Assembly (NCBI GenBank): GCA_003171335.1
Contig: PMYD01000010.1
Coordinates: 1-64,000 of the forward strand
DNA: 64,000 nucleotides
From: Phycisphaerales bacterium
GTDB taxonomy: Bacteria > Planctomycetota > Phycisphaerae > SM23-33 > FEN-1343
Direction: 5' to 3'
Every line of letters starts with the position of its first letter. Positions within the stretch are counted from its first letter, which is position 1. The notes under the pieces are model-generated. The model had not been told where the DNA came from and searched no databases. It saw only the letters and a program-made list of their open reading frames with translations. Made by a program: the position numbers and the translations under genes. Of this stretch, positions 1 through 7,807 are shown in pieces.

Positions 1-8
1 GGGAAAAT

Positions 9-455
9 ATGCGGAACTTACAGTTCGCTACAATTGAAAGCGATGGCCGAATGGAGCTTAGGCAGCAGGTCCACGGTCTGAAATGGATCTCGGAGAGTGA
101 CACAATCTGCGTAATCGAGTGCCGAGATGCCAGGAGACTCCGCATACAATCCGAACGCGTTTGGGCGCTTGAGCGGGGAATCAATTCTGATCAAATCGAG
201 GTTATGCTGAGCGAGGAAACTGACGGGATCGAAGAAGATGAAATACCAAGGCTATGTACGGCTCCGGTTAGTTTCCAGAGAAGACAGAAAGCTACTACGG
301 CGACCATCAAATTCCCGCATCAGGCTCTTTGGTGGCTCTTTGCCCCAGATTACGGGCCCTCTGCGCCGAAAGGCCGAAGAGAAAGCGCATGCGTATTGGT
401 GTCTTCCATGGAATCAGCATTGTATATCTGGTCAGCCAGACATCTTCACTCTTGA
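9..455 (+). CDS. hypothetical protein, possibly spurious
   Basis: This is an open frame of 148 codons that starts 8 bases into the window and stops 16 bases before the convergent tmk gene. I recognise no family. The stretch has clearly lower GC than the neighbouring housekeeping genes. The N-terminal part reads like a small soluble protein with mixed charged and beta-type segments; the C-terminal third is low in recognisable pattern. It could be the downstream part of a gene that begins before the window, a real small acquired gene, or a chance frame. No other frame in this stretch looks better. Confidence 0.3.
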   Translation: MRNLQFATIESDGRMELRQQVHGLKWISESDTICVIECRDARRLRIQSERVWALERGINSDQIEVMLSEETDGIEEDEIPRLCTAPVSFQRRQKATTATIKFPHQALWWLFAPDYGPSAPKGRRESACVLVSSMESALYIWSARHLHS

Positions 456-471
456 CTCCCATCCAATAAAA

Positions 472-1107
472 TCAGCCGAAATGCCAATTAGAAATCACCT
501 CGCGCAGGCGCTGAGCCACGCTGAGGGGGTCGCCCGAGCCATCGACAACGGTGAAGTGTGCCGGATCGCCCGCCGCCTGGCGGAGGAAAAGTTCGCGCAC
601 CCGGCGGTGGTATTCCAGGCCGCGGGCCTCGATGCGGTCCAGGTCGCGGTCCACGCGCGCCAACCCCTTTTGGGGCTCGACATCCAGGATGATCGTCAGG
701 TCCGGCCAGGTGTGGCCGACGGCCAGGTCGCCGATGGTGCGGATGGTTTCCACATCGGCCCCGCCGGCGCCCTGGTAGGCCAGGGTGGACGAAATATAGC
801 GGTCGCACAGCACGCACGCCCCGGCCGACAGGCCCGGGCGGATGATCTCGGCGACGAGCTGGGCCCGGCTGGCCATGTAGAGCAGCATTTCGCAGGTGAT
901 GTCCATTTCGCCCGCCGCACGGTCCAGCAGGATCTGCCGGATGCGCTGCCCGATGGCCGTGCCGCCCGGATCGATGGCCAGCACCGTGCGCACGCCCTGG
1001 TCGCGCAGCCACGAGGCCAGGAGCGCCATCTGCGTGCTCTTGCCCGCCCCGTCGGGGCCGTCAAGCACGATAAAGCGGCCGGCCAGTTTTTCAGGAAGAC
1101 GGTCCAT
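472..1107 (-). CDS. tmk: thymidylate kinase
   Basis: It phosphorylates dTMP to dTDP with ATP in the cytosol, an essential step of dTTP synthesis. The P-loop LDGPDGAGKST is near residue 12, and the DR(Y/H) nucleotide-binding motif is seen as CDRYISSTLAYQGAGG about 90 residues in. The length of about 211 residues fits the family. I chose the ATG at 1107 (MDRLPEKLAG) because the frame upstream runs through an intergenic hairpin and encodes repeat-derived residues. An ATG five codons further upstream is the alternative. It is divergent from dnaN, with about 210 bp of shared upstream DNA, so the dTTP-supply and clamp genes sit back to back. Confidence 0.92.
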   Translation of the reverse strand: MDRLPEKLAGRFIVLDGPDGAGKSTQMALLASWLRDQGVRTVLAIDPGGTAIGQRIRQILLDRAAGEMDITCEMLLYMASRAQLVAEIIRPGLSAGACVLCDRYISSTLAYQGAGGADVETIRTIGDLAVGHTWPDLTIILDVEPQKGLARVDRDLDRIEARGLEYHRRVRELFLRQAAGDPAHFTVVDGSGDPLSVAQRLREVISNWHFG

Positions 1108-1133
1108 GGGACAGGGCTCCATTGTGGCCGGGG

Positions 1134-1235
1134 AGAATTGCAAATTGCCAATTGCAAATTGCGAGTTTCCCAGAGAAAAAATCCGGGACCCCCGTCTCTT
1201 TAATTTGCAATTTGCAATTCGCAATTTGCAATCGT
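1134..1235. repeat. intergenic word-repeat hairpin (AATTGCAAATTGC family)
   Basis: The left arm (about 1135-1176) is made of degenerate copies of AATTGCAAATTGC. The right arm (about 1195-1233) carries the reverse-complement words (TTTGCAATTTGCAA). AGAGA and TCTCT extend the stem toward a short GC-rich loop. It lies between the divergent tmk and dnaN genes, so it is not simply a terminator. Confidence 0.8.
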
Positions 1236-1319
1236 ATAAACGGGCTGGACACCGGGAGCGTCGTGGGCATTCCACCGGCGAGTCGCGCCGGAATCGCTCC
1301 CCCTTTTGAGGCATGGATG

Positions 1320-2417
1320 ATGAAAGTCATCGCGCAAACCCACGCACTGGCGGAGGGACTAAGTCTGGTCGGCAGCATCGTGGCGGGCAGGACGCCCAAG
1401 CCGGTGCTCCAGTGTGTCAAGCTGATCGCCGCCGACGGGCGACTGACCCTGCTGGCCACGGACCTGGAAGTCGCCTGCCGCTACAGCTTGCCGCAGGTGG
1501 AAATCCAGAAGGAGGGCGAGGCCCTCGTACCCGCCGACCGCCTGGCCGCGATCGTCCGCGAGAGCATGGAAGATACGCTCACCATCGCGGTGGAGAAGGA
1601 AACCTGCACCATCACCGGCTCAGGGAGCCGCTTCACCATATACGGCTATGATCCGGCGGAATTTCCGCCCGTGGCCGACTTCCTCGAGGCCCCCGATGCC
1701 GAGGTGGCCTCCGACGTGCTGACCGGCATGATCACGCGGACGCTTTTCGCCACGGCCAAGGAGCATTCGCGATACGCCATCAGCGGCGTGCTGTGGGAAG
1801 TGGCCGACAAGAAGCTCCAGCTCGTGGCGACCGATGGCCGGCGGCTGGCCCTGTGCAAGGGCGCGCTGGCCAGTGCGGCCAGCCGGAGCGCCTCGGCCAT
1901 CGTGCCGACCAAGCTGATGAGCCTCATCCAGCGCGTGGCCGGCGGCACCGAGCAGGCCCTGGCCACCCGCATCGGCGAGACGCAGATCCTGGTCCGCTCG
2001 GCCAACGCGGTCCTCGTGGGCAACCTGGCCCAGGGCAATTTCCCCAAGTACGGCGATGTGATCCCGCGCGAGTGCAACCGCAAGGCCACGCTCAACACGG
2101 GCATGTTCCTCCACCGCATTCGCCAGGCGGCCCTGCTGACCAACGAGGAGTCCAAGGGCGTCCGCCTGAGTTTCAACGGCGACACGCTGACCCTGACCAG
2201 CCGCGCCCCCGAAACCGGCGAGGCCGAAATCACCCTGGCGGTGGAGTATGAGGGCGAGCCCATCGAGATCGGTTTCAATCCGGCGTACCTGGTGGATGCC
2301 CTGAAGGTGATTTCCAACGAAACCGTGAACTTCGAGTTCACCGCACCCAACCGGCCGGGGCTGCTGCGCAGCGGCACCGACTTTCTGTACGTGCTGATGC
2401 CGGTGGATTTGGGGTAA
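1320..2417 (+). CDS. dnaN: DNA polymerase III sliding clamp (beta subunit)
   Basis: It forms the ring-shaped processivity clamp of the replicative polymerase. The 365-residue length is exactly that of the family. Clamp features are visible: an N-terminal KVIAQTHALAEGLSLVGSIV segment, the TDLEV strand near residue 47, the YAISGVLWE and ATDGRRLAL region of domain II near residues 150-180, and the C-terminal LLRSGTDFLYVLMPV, which matches the conserved end of the clamp that forms the peptide-binding pocket. The ATG at 1320 has GAGG at 1308-1311 with suitable spacing; the ATG at 1317 is one codon longer. dnaA is not adjacent but about 30 kb away on the other strand. Confidence 0.96.
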   Translation: MKVIAQTHALAEGLSLVGSIVAGRTPKPVLQCVKLIAADGRLTLLATDLEVACRYSLPQVEIQKEGEALVPADRLAAIVRESMEDTLTIAVEKETCTITGSGSRFTIYGYDPAEFPPVADFLEAPDAEVASDVLTGMITRTLFATAKEHSRYAISGVLWEVADKKLQLVATDGRRLALCKGALASAASRSASAIVPTKLMSLIQRVAGGTEQALATRIGETQILVRSANAVLVGNLAQGNFPKYGDVIPRECNRKATLNTGMFLHRIRQAALLTNEESKGVRLSFNGDTLTLTSRAPETGEAEITLAVEYEGEPIEIGFNPAYLVDALKVISNETVNFEFTAPNRPGLLRSGTDFLYVLMPVDLG

Positions 2418-2577
2418 AAGCAAATCGGGTTGCCAAGCCGAAGACGCCGGGGCAAACCAGAATCCAGATTTCCAAAGTTGTCTTGCAGGGCCCCTTATAC
2501 CGAAGAGAAGAAGGAGCGTTTGCTCTTGCGTCTTGATTTGAATTCGTGAATTTAGCTTCTGTTTCGGAATTACCGTC

Positions 2578-2958
2578 ATGGACGACAGACAATTACGAAC
2601 CGCCTGGCAGAATCGTCAACGGCCCGATCCGACGACGCCGCTTGGCGGCCCTTTGGCCATGCTGATGCAGCACACGCTCCGCAAGCGCGTTCGCCAGCTT
2701 GGCGAGTTGGCCGGCGCGTGGGATGAGATCATTCCTGAGGAATTCCGCCAACACACCGCCCTGGAAAGCTTCGCCCGCGGCACGTTGACCGTGCTGGTCG
2801 ATTCGGCGCCGCACCGGTACCAACTGGAGATGTTGCTTCGCGGCGGGCTGCTCCGGCTGCTCACGCAGCGCTTCAGCGGCGCGCTGAACCGCGTCAAGCT
2901 CGTGCCCGGGCAGTTCTACAGCGTGGACGTCGAAGGCAATCCGCGCTTCCGCTTTTGA
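2578..2958 (+). CDS. DUF721 / DciA-like protein
   Basis: A 126-residue protein with the pattern of the DUF721/DciA family: an N-terminal helical segment, then a domain with LGELAGAWDEIIPEEFRQHTALESFARGTLTVLVDSAPHRYQLE, in which a W, the hydrophobic GTLTVLV strand and an H-x-[YL] stretch recur across the family. DciA members help load the replicative helicase in bacteria that lack DnaC, and this gene lies 160 bp downstream of dnaN, which supports a replication role. No strong ribosome-binding site is seen before the ATG. The family call rests on pattern recognition; the helicase role is inference. Confidence 0.7.
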   Translation: MDDRQLRTAWQNRQRPDPTTPLGGPLAMLMQHTLRKRVRQLGELAGAWDEIIPEEFRQHTALESFARGTLTVLVDSAPHRYQLEMLLRGGLLRLLTQRFSGALNRVKLVPGQFYSVDVEGNPRFRF

Positions 2959-3047
2959 GTCCTCCAGAGATTTGACTTGCTCGATTCCTGATGAGCAAAA
3001 CTGCCGCCACCAAGTGCCCGCGGATGTTGATAAGCCAATTTCGCCGC

Positions 3048-3076
3048 CTGACGGGCGCGCGGTCGAGGTGTATAAT
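3048..3076 (+). promoter_or_regulatory. sigma-70-type promoter for the HAD hydrolase gene
   Basis: A -35-like CTGACG at 3048-3053 and a perfect TATAAT at 3071-3076 are separated by 17 bp. The start codon of the downstream gene is at 3111. The spacing and the consensus -10 make this one of the clearest promoters in the window. Confidence 0.55.
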
Positions 3077-3110
3077 TCCGCTCCTGCTCGGTTAAAGGTG
3101 CGCAGGCGAC

Positions 3111-3845
3111 ATGGCACGGATCGAGGCAATACTGTTTGACCTGGGCGACACCCTGCTGGATTTCGGCGCGGTGGACACCATCGATTTGTTCGAGCAGGGC
3201 GCGCGCCTGACCTATGAGTACCTGCTCAGCCTGAACCAGCCGCTGCCGTCATTCCCCACGTATCATCGGCGGCTGCTGCGGGCCATTCGCTGGGCGTACT
3301 TCAAGAGCGACCTGGTCCGCCGCGAGTTCGATTCGATGAAAGTCCTGCGGCGGATGAGCCGCCAGATGGGCCATCGGCTCAGCGATGACCATTATGCCGA
3401 ACTGGTCTGGCTGTGGTACGAGCCGCTGAGCCTCCAGGCCAAGATCGAGCCGGGGCTGGATCAGGTGCTGCGCGACCTGGCCGCCCGTGGGCTCAAGCTC
3501 GGAATCATCTCCAACACCTTTATCCCCGCGGCGGTGATGGACCGCCACCTGGCGCGCGAGGGCCTGCTGGAGCTGCTGCCCTATCGCATCTACAGTTGCG
3601 ATGTAAGCGTTCGCAAGCCCCATCCCAAAATCTTCAAGGCCGCCTGCGGGCGTGTGGGCAGCCATGCGAGCCAGGTGATGTTCGTGGGCGATCTGCCCAA
3701 GGCGGATGTTTACGGCGCCAAGCGCGCCGGCATGATCGCCGTGCTCAAGGACCCCACAGGCAAGAGGCCGCCTTACCGGGTTCGTCCGGACCACACGATC
3801 GCCACGATGGCCGAGTTGCCGGCCGTCGTGGCGAAGTATCTGTAA
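3111..3845 (+). CDS. HAD-superfamily hydrolase
   Basis: A 244-residue haloacid dehalogenase-like phosphatase. Motif I is ILFDLGDTLLDFG near the N terminus, with the nucleophile Asp. Motif II is the Ser/Thr of LGIISNTF near residue 130. Motif III is the Lys of VRKPHPKIF near residue 167. Motif IV is VGDLPKADVYGAKRAGM near residue 190. A helical cap occupies about residues 20-100. Substrate specificity cannot be read from the sequence. It has its own promoter and precedes purE by 82 bp. Confidence 0.85.
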   Translation: MARIEAILFDLGDTLLDFGAVDTIDLFEQGARLTYEYLLSLNQPLPSFPTYHRRLLRAIRWAYFKSDLVRREFDSMKVLRRMSRQMGHRLSDDHYAELVWLWYEPLSLQAKIEPGLDQVLRDLAARGLKLGIISNTFIPAAVMDRHLAREGLLELLPYRIYSCDVSVRKPHPKIFKAACGRVGSHASQVMFVGDLPKADVYGAKRAGMIAVLKDPTGKRPPYRVRPDHTIATMAELPAVVAKYL

Positions 3846-3852
3846 CTCGGCA

Positions 3853-3869
3853 GGGCGTTGGCAACGCCC
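3853..3869 (+). terminator. short GC hairpin after the HAD gene
   Basis: GGGCGTT and AACGCCC form a 7-bp stem around a 3-base loop, 8 bp after the stop codon. There is no strong T-run behind it, so it could be a weak terminator or just a small palindrome. Confidence 0.35.
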
Positions 3870-3927
3870 CAGACTTCGTTTAAACTCTTCCCCCGGTTGC
3901 GAACCTCTCCAGTAAGGACTCGCGGGC

Positions 3928-4458
3928 ATGGCAAAGGCAAACAAAGGTGAAACGCCGCTGGTGGCCATTATCATGGGCTCCGACAGCGACTGGGAGACGA
4001 TGCAGCGGTGTAGCCAGCAGCTTGAGGAGCTGGGCGTGGCGTTTGAAGTTCGAATCCTCAGCGCCCATCGCACACCCGCGGAGGCCCACGCCTTTGCCGC
4101 CGCCGCCGCCGGGCGCGGGCTCAAGGTAATCATCGCCGCCGCGGGCTTGGCCGCACACCTGGCGGGGGCCATGGCCGCTGGTTCTACCCTGCCGGTGATC
4201 GGCGTACCCATGGAGGCCGGGCCGCTCAACGGCATCGACGCCCTGCTGTCCACCGTGCAGATGCCGCCGGGCGTACCCGTGGCCACGGTCGGCATCGGGG
4301 TCTGCGGCGCCATGAACGCCGCGGTTCTGGCTGCACAGATCCTGGCCACGGCCGATACGGCCATGGCCGCCCGTGTGGCGGAGTTTCGCTCGGCCCAGGC
4401 CGCCAAAGTCAAGTCAAAGGATGCCGCCTTTGCCGCTCGACAATTCCCCGGCTCCTGA
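3928..4458 (+). CDS. purE: 5-(carboxyamino)imidazole ribonucleotide mutase, PurE class I
   Basis: It converts N5-CAIR to CAIR in purine synthesis. The N-terminal MGSDSDWETM, then SAHRTP near residue 50, IAAAGLAAHLAGAMAAGSTLPVIGVP near residues 70-94, and the C-terminal VGIGVCGAMNAAVLAAQIL with its stack of small residues, are family hallmarks that bind the ribonucleotide phosphate and CO2 moiety. The length of 176 residues is typical. The gene end overlaps the start of trmB by 38 bp, indicating translational coupling. purK is not seen nearby. Confidence 0.95.
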   Translation: MAKANKGETPLVAIIMGSDSDWETMQRCSQQLEELGVAFEVRILSAHRTPAEAHAFAAAAAGRGLKVIIAAAGLAAHLAGAMAAGSTLPVIGVPMEAGPLNGIDALLSTVQMPPGVPVATVGIGVCGAMNAAVLAAQILATADTAMAARVAEFRSAQAAKVKSKDAAFAARQFPGS

Positions 4459-5089
4459 TCAGCGCGACCGGCTGCCCCTGGAGGCGGTGCTGCTGGGGCA
4501 GGAGTTTGGCGAGCAGGAAGGTCAAGTAGTCGATTTTGCCGCCCTGTTCGGCAACCCTCGGCCGGTGGAGATCGAGATCGGTTCGGGCAAGGGCACGTTC
4601 CTGGTGCATCGTGCCAAGGCGAGGCCGGACATCAACTTCATCGGCATCGAGTGGGCCCGTGAGTATTGCACGCACGCCGCCGACCGCATGGCCCGCTGGA
4701 ATCTGGCCAATGTGCGGATACTGCGGACGGATGCGGAGGTCTTCTTTCGCAACCAGGTACCGGATGGCTCGCTTCTGCGAGTGCACATTTACTTTCCGGA
4801 CCCCTGGCCCAAGCTTCGCCACCACAAACGCCGGCTGATCCAGCCGCGCTTTGTCGGCATTCTGCACCGCGCGCTTCGCATCGGCGGGGAGGTGGCGATC
4901 GTGACCGACCATCGCGACTACGCCCGGCAGATCGAATGGGTGGTCCTGAACCAGCGAGGGTTTGCCACGGTTCCCTTCCCCCGAACGTACGGGGCCGAAG
5001 AAAACGAACGCGTGGGAACGAACTTCGAGCGGAAGTATATCGCCCAAGGTCGACGATTCTACGATCTGGCCGTGATGAAGTGGCGATGA
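4421..5089 (+). CDS. trmB: tRNA (guanine-N7-)-methyltransferase
   Basis: It makes m7G46 in tRNA with S-adenosylmethionine. The AdoMet-binding motif VEIEIGSGKGTFL is near residue 45. The family signature FPDPWPKLRHHKRRL is near residue 125 and includes the catalytic Asp. The C terminus has TNFERKY, as in TrmB. I chose the ATG at 4421 (MPPLPLDNS), inside the end of purE; the frame extends further up but only with sequence that mirrors purE. The length of about 222 residues is normal. Confidence 0.93.
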   Translation: MPPLPLDNSPAPDQRDRLPLEAVLLGQEFGEQEGQVVDFAALFGNPRPVEIEIGSGKGTFLVHRAKARPDINFIGIEWAREYCTHAADRMARWNLANVRILRTDAEVFFRNQVPDGSLLRVHIYFPDPWPKLRHHKRRLIQPRFVGILHRALRIGGEVAIVTDHRDYARQIEWVVLNQRGFATVPFPRTYGAEENERVGTNFERKYIAQGRRFYDLAVMKWR

Positions 5090-5444
5090 GGCACAGGGGC
5101 AAGCTTCAAGTGTAAACGGTTTACACTTGAGGCATCCTCAAGTGTCTGTATTGAATACATTAGATGTATTCTTCCATATTCATATACCTTGTGGAATGTG
5201 TTTGGAAAATCAAGCGGTAATACGTAACGCTCGTATTGCAAGACTCTTAGCGAGCGAAACCACCACCTCCGCCGCTGTGCACAACCTGTTGTTTCTTTGA
5301 TTGCGCGCCGTCGGCAGATTCAAGGTGAGCGCAGGACCGACTCGCGACCTTTCAGTCCAGTCCTTTTGACCGATATTGCCCAACTTCCACGCGACACGTT
5401 TTCCCCAGCCTCTCCACAGGTAACTGTGAGATCTGCGGGGCGGA
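5090..5444. other. gene-free, AT-richer intergenic region
   Basis: No gene is supported in this 355-bp gap between convergent trmB and the M42 peptidase gene. It contains a perfect inverted repeat at 5107-5131 and a stretch at about 5145-5245 that is AT-rich for this genome. Near-matches to the DnaA box are present: TGTGCACAA at 5276-5284 differs from TTATNCACA (reverse strand) by one base, and CTCTCCACA near 5410 is weaker. This is insufficient to call an origin. Confidence 0.5.
5107..5131. repeat. perfect 12-bp inverted repeat
   Basis: TCAAGTGTAAAC and GTTTACACTTGA are exact reverse complements around one central base, 18 bp after the trmB stop. It could act as a terminator stem or operator. 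A partial echo (CCTCAAGTGT) follows immediately. Confidence 0.8.
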
Positions 5445-6512
5445 TCACTTCGCCAGGTATGCCGCCAACAGATCGATAGCGCTTGTCAGATCGTCCTGGT
5501 GGACCATTTCCGTCACGGTGTGCACGTACCGGCAGGGGACCGACAGCGTAATGGTCTTGTGGCCCCGGCGGCTGCGCTGCATTGTGGCGGCGTCGGTGCC
5601 GCCCAGGGGGAGAATTTCCAGTTGATGAGGAATCTTGTGCTTTGTCGCCAGCTCGATGAATTCATCCACCAGCGCCCGGTCGGAGATGCTGTCGCGATCC
5701 ATGATCTTGATGGCCACGCCCTTGCCGAACCGGCACACGGCCTCATCCTCCGGCACCCCCGGCGTGTCGCAGGCCAGCGTGACATCGAGCGCCACCGCCA
5801 CATCGGGCTCAATGCCAAAAGCCGCCGGCCCGGCACCGCGGCAGCCGACTTCTTCCTGCACCGTGGCGACGTAGAGAATCTCGTTGGCCGTGCCCTTCCT
5901 GGCCACCTTGCGCATCGCCTCCAGGGCGACGAAACTGGCCACGCGATTGTCCATGGCCTTGCCGACGATGCTCTTACCCACCTGCCGCGTCTGGGCCAGG
6001 AGCGTCACCGGGTCGCCCACGCGAACCAATCGCTTGACCTGCTCAACCGGCAGGCCCAGGTCGATGAAGAACTCGCCGATCTTATATACCTTCTTGCGTT
6101 CTTCCTCCGACGCCAGGTGCACCGGCCGGCCAGTCGGATTGAGAACGCCCACCAAGTCGCGCGTGCCCTGCACGAGCACCGCACGGGCATGCAGATTCCG
6201 CGTGTCAAAGCCGCCGGCCGGATTCACACGCAGGAAACCCTTGTCATCGATGTGCTTAACGTAAAAGCCGATCTCGTCGATGTGGCAGGCCAGCATGATC
6301 CGCTTGCCCGCTTTGGCCGCCCGCCGGCTGCCGGCGGGTTTTGGCAATCGCCCTGCGCCGCCGCGGTGGCAGATAAGGTTGCCCATCGCGTCAACTTCAA
6401 AGCCATCGAACAGGCCTTGGGCTTCATCGCGAATGAGTTGGCGAACGCGTTCTTCCCGGCCGGGAATGCCGGGGGTCTCCGTCAGCCGCTTGAGCAGGTC
6501 GAAATCTTTCAT
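5445..6512 (-). CDS. M42-family metallopeptidase (glutamyl aminopeptidase/endoglucanase type)
   Basis: A cytosolic, probably dodecameric, di-zinc aminopeptidase of 355 residues. The metal-ligand and catalytic segments of family M42 are in order: ACHIDEIGFYV near residue 80, the bridging Asp in GKAMDNRVAS near residue 175, the EE pair in VQEEVGCRGAG near residue 215, DVTLACDTPG near residue 240, GGTDAATM near residue 310 and the final His in RYVHTVTEM. I chose the ATG at 6512 (MKDFDLLKRL). It is convergent with trmB across a long gap. Confidence 0.92.
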   Translation of the reverse strand: MKDFDLLKRLTETPGIPGREERVRQLIRDEAQGLFDGFEVDAMGNLICHRGGAGRLPKPAGSRRAAKAGKRIMLACHIDEIGFYVKHIDDKGFLRVNPAGGFDTRNLHARAVLVQGTRDLVGVLNPTGRPVHLASEEERKKVYKIGEFFIDLGLPVEQVKRLVRVGDPVTLLAQTRQVGKSIVGKAMDNRVASFVALEAMRKVARKGTANEILYVATVQEEVGCRGAGPAAFGIEPDVAVALDVTLACDTPGVPEDEAVCRFGKGVAIKIMDRDSISDRALVDEFIELATKHKIPHQLEILPLGGTDAATMQRSRRGHKTITLSVPCRYVHTVTEMVHQDDLTSAIDLLAAYLAK

Positions 6513-6731
6513 GGTGGTCCTTTCGTGCCCAAGCCATGATACCGGCGGCGCCAAAGTGTGTCGATGTTCGCAGATAAGTGTTACAGTCTGTCCATTATGG
6601 ACACTTGATCATGGTGATCTTGGAGGAAGATTCGCACGCTTCCGGGTCTGCCGCCGCAAACCGGATCTGCCTTCTGGAGGTGGCTGTTTTCCATACCCAT
6701 TTCGCTGGTCCCATCGGGTAACATCCGTTTC

Positions 6732-7799
6732 ATGAGTTTTGTCGCCAGTATGAGACCCGAGTCAGCTTGCGCCCTGTCTTCTGGCCGCTCTTGGAAGCGC
6801 TCTCTCTTGGCCGCGCTGGCGCTGGCATTCGTGGTCGCCGGCTGCACCCAGGACTTCAAACCCGCCGCCAGCACCCCGCCGGCCGTTGCCAGTACGCCTG
6901 TCCGCACGGAAAGCTGGGCCCGCAACGGCGGTGCGGGCTACAAGCTTATCACCGATCACTACACTGTCTTCACAACCCTGGGCCCCTCGTCCACGCGCGA
7001 TGGACTCAATGGTTTTCTGGAGGCGGCGCGGGCCAACTACCTGAAGCTGACCGGTTTGGAGGGCGCCGCTCAGCCCGCCAGCGCGACCCATGGCGTCGAA
7101 AAGCGGCTGGTCGTGTATCTTTTCGCCAGCCGCGAAGAATGGGCCAGCCTGACCGAGCAGATCACCGGCGGCGCCAGCGACACGTACCTGAAGGTGCAGC
7201 GCGGCGGCTACTGCTACGCCGGCACGTGCGTTTTCTGGGATATCGGCCCATCCACCTACAGCGTGGCGGCCCACGAGGGCATGCACCAGTTCCTGTACCA
7301 TTCCCTCAGGCAGACCCTGCCGGTCTGGGCCGAGGAGGGCCTGGCGGTGCAGTCCGAAGGCTACCAGATGCGAAACGGCCTGGTGTACTTCGACGCCCGC
7401 GACAACGGCTCGCGGATGATGACGCTGCGGCAGGTGATGCTTCAGGACCGCTGGCGGCCCGCCGACCGGCTGCTGGCCATGAGCGCCAGCGATAACGTGC
7501 AGGAAAGCGCCCTGTACGGGGCCGACTACTACAGCCAGCTCTGGGCGATGCTGCTGTTGATCCGGCAGGACCCGCAATATGCGGCCGGCTTGGCGCGGAT
7601 GCTGAATGATGCTGCCGCCGGGCGCCTCGGCGAGGCGCTGGGAATCGATGGCCAGGCCTGGGCCCGCCTGCAGCATAACCCGCAGGCCTATCCCGCGGTG
7701 GTTGGCCCCCGGGCCTTTGCGCACTACATCGATCCCAACTTGCCCGCCTTCGAGGCACGTTACCGCGCATTCGCGACGGAACTGGCAAAGCTGAAGTAG
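6732..7799 (+). CDS. lipoprotein with gluzincin-type metallopeptidase motif
   Basis: The N terminus has a basic segment, a hydrophobic helix and a lipobox VVAGC at about residue 37, so the protein is predicted to be lipidated and exported. The mid-part carries HEGMH (an HExxH zinc motif) near residue 180, followed by PVWAEEGLAVQ about 15 residues later, which supplies the expected downstream Glu, as in gluzincin and DUF1570-like proteins. The C-terminal part is helical. The substrate is unknown. The start is uncertain: the ATG at 6732 has no strong ribosome-binding site, and an ATG at 6750 is possible. Confidence 0.75.
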   Translation: MSFVASMRPESACALSSGRSWKRSLLAALALAFVVAGCTQDFKPAASTPPAVASTPVRTESWARNGGAGYKLITDHYTVFTTLGPSSTRDGLNGFLEAARANYLKLTGLEGAAQPASATHGVEKRLVVYLFASREEWASLTEQITGGASDTYLKVQRGGYCYAGTCVFWDIGPSTYSVAAHEGMHQFLYHSLRQTLPVWAEEGLAVQSEGYQMRNGLVYFDARDNGSRMMTLRQVMLQDRWRPADRLLAMSASDNVQESALYGADYYSQLWAMLLLIRQDPQYAAGLARMLNDAAAGRLGEALGIDGQAWARLQHNPQAYPAVVGPRAFAHYIDPNLPAFEARYRAFATELAKLK

Positions 7800-7807
7800 C
7801 AGTACAT

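Noticed and set aside
238-1203. A 321-codon plus-strand frame across tmk
   Set aside because: Antisense to a clear thymidylate kinase and running into the word-repeat hairpin.
4044-4066. tRNA-like GTTCGAATCC motif
   Set aside because: It lies inside purE at its conserved coding part; no acceptor, D-arm or anticodon arm can be built around it.
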